Source: Bacillota bacterium
GTDB taxonomy: Bacteria > Bacillota > Clostridia > Tissierellales > Peptoniphilaceae
NCBI GenBank assembly: GCA_023443025.1
Contig: JAEZWM010000033.1
Span: 1-64,000, forward strand
Reading direction: 5' to 3'
Length of the DNA: 64,000 nt
Part shown: positions 53,776-61,004 of the stretch, one piece after another
How positions within the stretch are numbered: the stretch's first letter is position 1
Layout of the letters: every line of letters starts with the position of its first letter
Notes under the pieces: generated by a model
The model's input: only the letters and a program-made list of their open reading frames with translations
The model's database searches: none
Told to the model about the DNA's origin: nothing
Position numbers and translations under genes: made by a program

Positions 53776-54879
53776 ATGAAAAAAGTTATTTTAGGAATGA
53801 GTGGTGGAGTCGACTCATCTGTTGCAGCACTACTGCTAAAAGAGCAAGGATACGATGTTATTGGACTCTTTATGAAAAACTGGGACGAAACAGATCCTGA
53901 CGGAATATGTACAGCTACGGATGACGCTGATGATGCAAGAAGAGTAGCTCATCACTTAGGGATTCCTTTTTATACAATTAATTTTGAAAAAGAATATTGG
54001 GACACCGTATTTACTTATTTTTTAAATGAGTATAAAAGAGGTCGTACTCCTAATCCTGATGTCATGTGTAATCAAGAGATAAAATTTAATGCATTTCTAA
54101 AATATGCATTAACTATTGAAGGTGACTACATTGCTATGGGGCATTATGCAAGGGTGGATCGTGATAAAAAAATCCTTCTTAGAGGAGTAGATCAATCTAA
54201 GGACCAGAGTTACTTCCTGTCAAGAATTACTGCCAATGCGCTTTCTAAGACCATCTTCCCTATTGGAGATATGTTAAAATCCGAGGTAAGAAAGATTGCA
54301 GAAGAAAATAATCTTATTACAGCTAAAAAGAAAGATTCAACCGGAGTATGCTTTATAGGAGAACGAAATTTTAATGAATTTTTAGATAAATATCTATTTA
54401 CAAAACCTGGAGATATTATCAATGTCGATACTATGGCAAAGATCGGCGAACACTCCGGAATTATTCATTATACTAATGGACAAAGAAGAGGACTAGGCAT
54501 TGGTGGAGTCGGATCCGGTGAACCATGGTTTGTAGTCGGTAAAAACCTTGAGAAAAACGAAGTATATGTTGCTCAGTCTGAAAGTCATCCTGCAAATTAT
54601 TCAGTAGCACTATACGCAGATAGTATTCACTGGATTTCCGGAAAAAGTCCTAATTCAAAGAATCTGACAGCAAAGTTTAGATATAGACAACCCGATGTTA
54701 AAATTGATATGAAATTATTGGATAACGATAGAGCTTTGCTTGAGTTTGAACCATTTAAAGGAATTACTCCCGGACAGGTTGCAGTAATCTACGACGGTGA
54801 TACTTGCCTTGGTAGCATGCTTATAGACAAACCCATCCCACTTGACGCAAAATATAAATTTGCAAATTCTGTTGATTAA
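53776..54879 (+). CDS. mnmA: tRNA 2-thiouridylase
   Basis: Adds sulfur to the wobble uridine (U34) of Lys, Glu and Gln tRNAs. The 367-residue protein has the PP-loop ATP motif GMSGGVDSSVAALLL, the TPNPDVMCNQEIKF segment with the first catalytic cysteine, GHYARVD, KDQSYFLSRI and DSTGVCFIGER with the second cysteine. ATG at 53776 with GAAGGTG. Plus strand, monocistronic. The sulfur-donor cysteine desulfurase gene often found upstream is not present here. Confidence 0.97.
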   Translation: MKKVILGMSGGVDSSVAALLLKEQGYDVIGLFMKNWDETDPDGICTATDDADDARRVAHHLGIPFYTINFEKEYWDTVFTYFLNEYKRGRTPNPDVMCNQEIKFNAFLKYALTIEGDYIAMGHYARVDRDKKILLRGVDQSKDQSYFLSRITANALSKTIFPIGDMLKSEVRKIAEENNLITAKKKDSTGVCFIGERNFNEFLDKYLFTKPGDIINVDTMAKIGEHSGIIHYTNGQRRGLGIGGVGSGEPWFVVGKNLEKNEVYVAQSESHPANYSVALYADSIHWISGKSPNSKNLTAKFRYRQPDVKIDMKLLDNDRALLEFEPFKGITPGQVAVIYDGDTCLGSMLIDKPIPLDAKYKFANSVD

Positions 54880-54904
54880 AAAAAGCCTCCAATCGAGGCT
54901 TTTT
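54880..54904 (+). terminator. terminator of mnmA, two-way
   Basis: AAAAAGCCTC and GAGGCTTTTT form a ten-pair stem with a five-base loop right after the stop codon, followed by T on the plus strand. Confidence 0.88.
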
Positions 54905-54952
54905 TAGTTGTTTAAATACTTATTTTATAGAGTATTATGTTGTATACTTATA

Positions 54953-56671
54953 CTATATTTCTAATTTATCCAGAGTCTCTATTTTATATCCTTTAGCTTT
55001 AATCTCATCAATCAGTTTAGGCATAATTTCTATATTGGTATTTGATATTGTATGCAGTAGTATAATAGATCCATCATGTAATTGTTTTAAAATACTATCC
55101 AATGCATATGATTGGCTAGGCTGATCGTATATATCCCAATCATGATATCCAAAACTCCAAAATACAGGAACATATCCAAGTTCTTGTAGTATAGCCAAAT
55201 ATCTATCTGAATAATCACCATAAGGTGGTCTCATGAACTTGCTCATTTTTGCACCGGTCAGGTTTTCATACTTGGTCTCTAGCTGATTATATTCTTCAAT
55301 TGTGGCGTCAACTGATCTTGCAGCTATTTCCGATCCCCTCTCATGTCTCATGGAGTGATTACCTACTAAATGACCTTCAGCCGCCATTCTTTTTACTATT
55401 TCCGGACTTTGATTTATATATGCATCGGTTAAAAAGAAAGTGAACTTTACATCTTTTTGTTTAGCGATATCAAGCAGTTTAGCTGTATTATTATTATATT
55501 CATAGCCTTCATCAAAAGTTAGATAAACAGTTTTAGTACCTGTTTCCGGCGCTTGCCACAATGCCCCAAATTTACTTATTGTACTTTGTCTATAATCCTC
55601 TATGGTAGCTTTAGTACCATCGTAGTACGAAACCGGATGTCTAAACCACCATTCTGTTCCTGAATTACTAAATTGTCCAAAATAAGAATAATCTATGTTA
55701 TAATTTCCCGAACTGCCTTTGATATTTATGTTTTTAGGTTCTCTTAGATTATTGTATTCTTTAAAAATATCATTACTGAGAACACTAGGACCACCAATTA
55801 ATATTAATTTTTGGTACCCAGTCTTTATAATATGCTCTTTTGTTTTATCATCAGCTTTTTTATTATTACTAAGCAGTATTGGATAGTTGTTTTTTGTTGC
55901 ATAAGAAGAAGCTGTGAAAGCATCAACTAAGTTCTCTGAATTTACAATTATGGCGGTCTTTGATTCTATCATCCCTGCCAATAGAGCAGCTGTTTCATAT
56001 CTATTAGAACCGCTGATTCTTTTATCCGCCTTTATTTTATTGTATAGATTATTATCTATTTGAAGTTCTCCACCGATTACAGTCTTTTTTAAATTCAGAT
56101 CACCAACAAAACTCGATGGAGAATTCTTATTAATAAGTAAAAGCGGAATATTTGTAGATCTAACTGGACTTGATGCAAGTGCATCAATTTCATTGGTTGC
56201 AATCATGACCTCAAAGATTTCAGAATATCTCTTTAGTTCTTCAAAGATTAGCTCAGAGGTTTCAAACCTATCTTGACCACCAATTCTAACAGTTTCAAGA
56301 CCCAAATCATTTAATTTATTTTGAACACTCGAATTTATTGTTCTCTCTCCGCCTAGAATTATTGCTTTTGTAGCTCTTAATCTTTGAACTTCACTAATCG
56401 TCTGTGCCGGTAGATTCCCTGCATCGGTTAATAATATTGGAGATTCAATAGCTGCAGCAAGACTGGATGCGGCAAGAGCATCTACATAATTATATCCGTT
56501 CGCTATTAGAACCGTACCTGCACTTTCAAATGTTTTTTTGCTAATATTAACTGCCGTTTCATATCTATTACTTCCGGAAATCCTCTCCATTGGCAAATCG
56601 ACAGCAGCAAAAGCGAGGCTAGAAGTAAGTATACAAATACTCATAAACAATGCTAAAATTCTTTTCTTCAT
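54953..56671 (-). CDS. cell-wall protein with CWB2 repeats and a polysaccharide deacetylase domain
   Basis: A 572-residue exported protein. A signal peptide (about 1-22, ending AFA) is followed by three CWB2 repeats (about 28-320; openings ISGSNRYETAVNISKK, IGGQDRFETSELI, ISGSNRYETAALLAG). A linker and a C-terminal NodB-type deacetylase (about 385-570) follow. Deacetylase motifs are YLTFDEGYEYN (TFDEGY, as in PdaA-like delta-lactam enzymes rather than TFDDG), GNHSMRH with two metal histidines, and RPPYGDYS. It is therefore likely to remove N-acetyl groups from peptidoglycan sugars; exact substrate unknown. ATG at 56671 with AGGTGG. It has its own promoter. Confidence 0.92.
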   Translation of the reverse strand: MKKRILALFMSICILTSSLAFAAVDLPMERISGSNRYETAVNISKKTFESAGTVLIANGYNYVDALAASSLAAAIESPILLTDAGNLPAQTISEVQRLRATKAIILGGERTINSSVQNKLNDLGLETVRIGGQDRFETSELIFEELKRYSEIFEVMIATNEIDALASSPVRSTNIPLLLINKNSPSSFVGDLNLKKTVIGGELQIDNNLYNKIKADKRISGSNRYETAALLAGMIESKTAIIVNSENLVDAFTASSYATKNNYPILLSNNKKADDKTKEHIIKTGYQKLILIGGPSVLSNDIFKEYNNLREPKNINIKGSSGNYNIDYSYFGQFSNSGTEWWFRHPVSYYDGTKATIEDYRQSTISKFGALWQAPETGTKTVYLTFDEGYEYNNNTAKLLDIAKQKDVKFTFFLTDAYINQSPEIVKRMAAEGHLVGNHSMRHERGSEIAARSVDATIEEYNQLETKYENLTGAKMSKFMRPPYGDYSDRYLAILQELGYVPVFWSFGYHDWDIYDQPSQSYALDSILKQLHDGSIILLHTISNTNIEIMPKLIDEIKAKGYKIETLDKLEI

Positions 56672-56691
56672 ACTAACACCACCTTATATTA

Positions 56692-56719
56692 ATCATAACA
56701 TAATTTATCCATATATCAA
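56692..56719 (-). promoter_or_regulatory. promoter for the CWB2-deacetylase gene
   Basis: TTGATA (56714-56719) and TATGAT (56692-56697) with 16-base spacing, about 20 bases before the ATG. Confidence 0.55.
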
Positions 56720-56739
56720 CAATTATTAGAATAAAAATA

Positions 56740-56763
56740 GCAGATTAATATGTTCTAATCTGC
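56740..56763 (-). terminator. terminator downstream of thiT
   Basis: GCAGATTA and TAATCTGC form an eight-pair stem with an eight-base loop, followed on the minus strand by TATTTTTATTC. It lies about 100 bases after thiT. Confidence 0.75.
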
Positions 56764-56791
56764 CGTTTTTATGTCTTTTTCCTTGTATTAA

Positions 56792-56825
56792 ATTATTCTT
56801 AGATTGCTAGGGTATCAAGAATAAT
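56792..56825 (-). other. second hairpin in the thiT 3' region
   Basis: ATTATTCTT pairs with AAGAATAAT, with a bulged A and an inner GAT/ATC extension. It lies between thiT and its terminator; the T-tract is weak. It could be an extra terminator or an RNA-stability element. Confidence 0.4.
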
Positions 56826-56859
56826 CTAATAGGTGAATATTAATCCATTGTAGTTCTTT

Positions 56860-57411
56860 CTAATTAATCACAGAAGGTGCAGCTTTTTCTACTGTTGGCC
56901 AAATAAAATAAATAAGTATAGAGGTTATTATAAGCTCAACTAACATATAAGAACCATTATATTGTATTGAGAACAACCATGGATTCATTCCACCGGCAAA
57001 TTCTTTAAAAAATACAACACCGGAGATGACATGTGAAATCATCCTTAAAATCATTCCTAATGCACATCCTAAAATTACTAATCTAATACGAGTTTTGCCA
57101 CCTTTTAATGAACTCCTGACAACTCCAGCGAAACCTAATACTCCAAAAGCAATCGGATAGTCTAAGAGCATCTGTATTGGAGATACCATAAATGGATCAA
57201 TTAGAAACTGTATGATGCCATATAATGTACCCACTACAATTCCTTTAATTGCACCCCATCTCATTGCAAATAACATTATCGGCATCATGGACGCAGCTGT
57301 TACTGATCCTCCTTGTGGCATCCTGTAGAGGGTCACTATACTAAGTACCGAGGCAAGTGCAATCATAACTCCGCCTTCAACTATCATTCTTAAATTTGTA
57401 TTTGTCTTCAT
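56860..57411 (-). CDS. thiT: thiamine ECF transporter S component
   Basis: Membrane protein that captures thiamine for the energy-coupling-factor uptake machine. The 183-residue protein has six hydrophobic segments and the family features: RMPQGGSVTAASMMPIML, RWGAIKGIVVGTLYG, a DYPIAFGVLGFAG segment, and the C-terminal NGSYMLVEL. It is directly preceded by a TPP riboswitch, which supports thiamine as substrate. The shared EcfA/EcfT subunits are not here. ATG at 57411 with GGGAGG. Confidence 0.95.
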   Translation of the reverse strand: MKTNTNLRMIVEGGVMIALASVLSIVTLYRMPQGGSVTAASMMPIMLFAMRWGAIKGIVVGTLYGIIQFLIDPFMVSPIQMLLDYPIAFGVLGFAGVVRSSLKGGKTRIRLVILGCALGMILRMISHVISGVVFFKEFAGGMNPWLFSIQYNGSYMLVELIITSILIYFIWPTVEKAAPSVIN

Positions 57412-57424
57412 CTATTCCTCCCAA

Positions 57425-57448
57425 TAAAAAAACCCCTAAAAAAGGGGT
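57425..57448 (-). terminator. riboswitch expression-platform terminator
   Basis: ACCCCT (57432-57437) and AGGGGT (57443-57448) form a stem with a five-base loop, followed by a T-run on the minus strand just before the thiT ribosome site. With TPP bound this should stop transcription before thiT. Confidence 0.85.
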
Positions 57449-57461
57449 CAAAAATTCTAGA

Positions 57462-57536
57462 AACACTTCCCTACGCCGGCATTACCCGGATCAGGTAAAG
57501 GGTTACTTACGTTCTCAGCCTCAAAGGCACCCCTAG
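57462..57536 (-). promoter_or_regulatory. TPP riboswitch (THI element)
   Basis: The minus strand carries the conserved aptamer blocks in order: AGGGGTGC, GGCTGAGAA, ACCCTTTACCTGATC, CGGGTAATGCCGGCGTAGGG. These form the P1 stem (GGGGT with the closing strand), the pyrimidine-sensing CTGAGA loop and the diphosphate-sensing arm. It controls thiT by premature termination at the adjacent hairpin. Confidence 0.97.
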
Positions 57537-57544
57537 CATTTATT

Positions 57545-57573
57545 ATATTATCATTAAAACTTATCAAATACAA
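57545..57573 (-). promoter_or_regulatory. candidate promoter for the TPP riboswitch-thiT
   Basis: TTGTAT (57568-57573) and TAATAT (57545-57550) with 17-base spacing; an overlapping TATAAT at 57542-57547 has a poorer -35. It lies between the end of addA and the aptamer. Confidence 0.4.
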
Positions 57574-57575
57574 GT

Positions 57576-60500
57576 CTATAATTTTGTGAAATTATTAAAT
57601 CTCGTCCAATAAATATATCTTTCAGTAACTTTATATTCCATTGCCAGTTCGATAGCTCTTTGATAAAGATCTAGCTGATGTTTATATCTCGTCAGGGAGA
57701 TTGTTTTATCTGATTTGAAGTCCAATAAAACTATTTTTCCATCCTCTTCAAAATAACAATCTACTTGGCCATCAAGAAATATGTTTTCGTAACGCATTGT
57801 AAACGAGGTTTCTCTTTTTAATGTGTTAATATTTTTAATTAGTCTTTCTCCTAATTTAGAATTAAAGAAATTAACAAAAATCATTGGATCAATTACCTTA
57901 GACTCTTGCTCTGTTAATAGCTCCAGATAAACCATTCTTTCTATTTCATCAACTACGGATTCTATATTATGTTTCTTAATCGAAATATTTTGGAAAACAA
58001 AATGTATCAGACTTCCTTCCTCAGCGCTCGAAATTCTATCTTGACTCATCAAAATTTTAGGCAGCTTATTTATAATATCTACACTACGAATCTCAAAATA
58101 TTGCTGAAAATCATAGGTATCATCGGTTTTATTAACATTTTTTGCTGTAATTTCAGAAACTGTTTTCTTAAATGGTAGCTTAGTATCGTCTATGTGAGGA
58201 TACTTAAATTCAAATGCTAAATCAAACTCGCCTTGTGAAGCATCAGACAGCACCTCAGGTTTAATTTCTTCTTTTGGAATGCTTTCAAATCCTTCTAGAT
58301 TAATTTGTAAGTGATATTTGTCGGTATTATCACTGTTTACAAAGTAATTACTCTGAAAATCATAATCTGTATAATTCGATACTACATCATAATTTACTTT
58401 ATCTTTTAACGCCACTGCACTAATCCAGTCTAGCATTGATTTACTATTTTCTATAACTGACATTTTAGGTGTCTGAACAGTTTTTTGTATATGTCTTTCT
58501 ACATCTCTTACCTTTCCAACAAGATATAACCTGTCTTTTGCTCTAGTAGTCGCGACATATAGTAATCTCATCTCCTCCGAATTCATCTCATCTTTTTTCT
58601 TTGCTTCAAGTATTTTTCTGTGTGTTGTCGAATAAATGGAACCTTTATCCAAATCAGCAACTTTACATCCAATCCCAAGTTCTTTATCCACCATAAATGG
58701 ATCTCTAGACTCTTGAAGTGTGAATTGTCTTTCCAAATCTCCAACAAATACAATTGGAAATTCCAATCCTTTACTCTTATGAATCGACATTATTCTCACA
58801 ACATTGTCAGCCCCTGAAATAAGTTGTGTCGGTTCAAGCGATTCTGACGGTGATTTTAAAAGTCTATCCACGTGATTTAAAAAACCTGATAAATCCGAAT
58901 GCGAAAACTCCTCGAACTCTTCAATTCTCATTATAAAAGCCATAAGGTTTTGAACTTTTTGCTCGCCTAAGAATAGAGCTTCCAAGTACGATATATATCC
59001 TGATTCATATGCAATATAATAAGCAAATTCAGAAAGTTTTTTCTTATTTAATTCTCCTCTATATTCTATAAGTTTTTGAAAAAACACATCTATCTTTACT
59101 GATAGATCATCATTAAACACATTTCTATACTCTTTTAAACATTCATAAAATAGAGCATCCTTATCTATTATCTTAACTCTGGAGATATCATCCTCATTCA
59201 ATCCTCCAAAAGGACTAAGTAATGATGATAGAAGTGCCATGTCATCTTTATAATTGTTTATAATCTTTAAATAATTTATAAAAATACTAACTTCAGGATC
59301 GCTTAAGCTAACATTGAAAACATCGGAGAAATAAGGAATATTACTCTCCCTGAGAGCTTCTTCGTAAGGTTCAATCCTATTTCTAATCGTTCTAAGCAGT
59401 ATTACTATATCTTTGTATTCATAACCACATTCATTTACAAGTCTTTTAATTTCATTTGCTATATACGAAGAGTTTTCATGTATTTCTTCAGTCCCTTGAA
59501 TTTCGTTGTTTAAAACTAAGTGTACACTACCATCGTCCACTACATCCTTACCCGGAACAAGAGCTTGACCTTCAGAGAGATAATCAACTTCACCAAGTTT
59601 CTTAGTCAGTAAACTACTGAACAGAAAATTTAAGTATTCGAGCACAGCCGGACTAGACCGGAAGTTTTGAGATAAGTTTATTACCTTTCCTTTTTTATTG
59701 TTCTGGCTATAATCATCGTATCTAGTGTTAAATAGTCCAGGATCTGACAATCTAAATCTATAAATTGATTGTTTAATATCCCCTACAAAAAACAAATTAT
59801 TATTTCCGGACAACTTTTCTATAATAAATTCTTGAAGCGGATTTATATCCTGGTATTCATCAAAGAAGATATAATCAATCCCAGATTTTATTTCTTTTGC
59901 AATCTCTGCATCATTTAAAAGTTTTACAGTCAGATGTTCGATGTCAGAAAAAGTTAAAGTTGCTTTTTCTGCTTTTAACCTATTAAATTCATTTTCATAA
60001 TTTAGTATTATTCTAACTATGGCTTTAAGGTAGATATTTGATAATTTTGTTTCATTTATGATTCTTTCCCTTGTTTTCGTTTCAAACTCTTTCTTGATAT
60101 TGTTTAGTATTTTTTTGTGCTCATCCCTTAAGAACTTTGCGGTCTCTTTTAGCTCCTCATCTTCAGATTTTCTTCCACTCAGCCTTGTATACTTAATATT
60201 TGGCAAAGTATTTATTAATTCATCATACTCACTAGTGTTTAAAATCTCAAGTAAACGATCTAGTTGACTTAAATCGTCTTCTAAGGCATTTATATAGCCG
60301 TGGGGACCCAAGGGGTCTTGAGCTATATTGTACGCCTCTCGGACTAAGTTATACGCGTTATATAGTGATTCTGAAATAGATTCTTTGACTGTTTTCATTA
60401 TTGCTTCAGGTTCAAATTCTTCTATACAATCTTTTAGCCATTCTGTAGGATAAATTTCAGATTGAATTTTATTGTATATATCATCGATTATCTCAGGAAT

Positions 60501-61004
60501 TCTCTCTCCTCTTCTTCCACCATAGCCCTCAACTAGATTTTTAAAATCTTCTCTCTTCTCACTGTATTCAATATCTAATGCGAACGCCAGCGCTCTATCT
60601 TTTAACACAATTTCAGAAGCCGGATTTACAATACTAAAATTGGGGTCAATGCCTAGGTATTGAAAGTTGTTCCTCAAAAGACCTATACAAAACGAATGCA
60701 TAGTTGATATGTTTGCATTACTTAATTTTCTAAGCTGTTTCCTTAGAAATATTACGTTTTTAGTATCTGATTGTAATAAAACTTCAATTTCTTCTCTAAT
60801 TTTTTCTTTCATCTGATTTGAAGCAGCATTTGTGAATGTAACAATTAGCATTCTATCGATATCAATCTTTTGCTCAAGCATAATGCTTATAATCCGTTTG
60901 ACCAATACCAAGGTCTTACCGGATCCTGCCGCTGCAGAAACTAATAAATTATTGCCTCTATCATATATCGACTCTTCTTGTGCTTTTGTATATTTAATTT
61001 CCAT
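57576..61004 (-). CDS. addA: AddA, helicase-nuclease subunit
   Basis: With AddB it resects double-strand breaks up to Chi and loads RecA. The roughly 1142-residue protein has UvrD-type motifs: Walker A SAAAGSGKTLVLVKRI, motif II FFDEYQDINPLQ, GDIKQSIYRFR, and the late RIMSIHKSKGLEFPIVFVG and RLLYVATTRAKDRL. The C-terminal nuclease domain has FLDGQVDCYFEEDGKIVLLDFKSDK with its catalytic Asp/Lys. Three ATG codons follow the AGGTGG site; the third (61004) has the best spacing. It overlaps addB by 11 bases. Confidence 0.96.
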   Translation of the reverse strand: MEIKYTKAQEESIYDRGNNLLVSAAAGSGKTLVLVKRIISIMLEQKIDIDRMLIVTFTNAASNQMKEKIREEIEVLLQSDTKNVIFLRKQLRKLSNANISTMHSFCIGLLRNNFQYLGIDPNFSIVNPASEIVLKDRALAFALDIEYSEKREDFKNLVEGYGGRRGERIPEIIDDIYNKIQSEIYPTEWLKDCIEEFEPEAIMKTVKESISESLYNAYNLVREAYNIAQDPLGPHGYINALEDDLSQLDRLLEILNTSEYDELINTLPNIKYTRLSGRKSEDEELKETAKFLRDEHKKILNNIKKEFETKTRERIINETKLSNIYLKAIVRIILNYENEFNRLKAEKATLTFSDIEHLTVKLLNDAEIAKEIKSGIDYIFFDEYQDINPLQEFIIEKLSGNNNLFFVGDIKQSIYRFRLSDPGLFNTRYDDYSQNNKKGKVINLSQNFRSSPAVLEYLNFLFSSLLTKKLGEVDYLSEGQALVPGKDVVDDGSVHLVLNNEIQGTEEIHENSSYIANEIKRLVNECGYEYKDIVILLRTIRNRIEPYEEALRESNIPYFSDVFNVSLSDPEVSIFINYLKIINNYKDDMALLSSLLSPFGGLNEDDISRVKIIDKDALFYECLKEYRNVFNDDLSVKIDVFFQKLIEYRGELNKKKLSEFAYYIAYESGYISYLEALFLGEQKVQNLMAFIMRIEEFEEFSHSDLSGFLNHVDRLLKSPSESLEPTQLISGADNVVRIMSIHKSKGLEFPIVFVGDLERQFTLQESRDPFMVDKELGIGCKVADLDKGSIYSTTHRKILEAKKKDEMNSEEMRLLYVATTRAKDRLYLVGKVRDVERHIQKTVQTPKMSVIENSKSMLDWISAVALKDKVNYDVVSNYTDYDFQSNYFVNSDNTDKYHLQINLEGFESIPKEEIKPEVLSDASQGEFDLAFEFKYPHIDDTKLPFKKTVSEITAKNVNKTDDTYDFQQYFEIRSVDIINKLPKILMSQDRISSAEEGSLIHFVFQNISIKKHNIESVVDEIERMVYLELLTEQESKVIDPMIFVNFFNSKLGERLIKNINTLKRETSFTMRYENIFLDGQVDCYFEEDGKIVLLDFKSDKTISLTRYKHQLDLYQRAIELAMEYKVTERYIYWTRFNNFTKL

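Noticed and set aside
46640..56671. CWB2 repeats as signs of recent duplication or a mobile element
   Set aside because: The repeats differ strongly in sequence within and between the two proteins; no flanking direct repeats, transposase or integrase is present.
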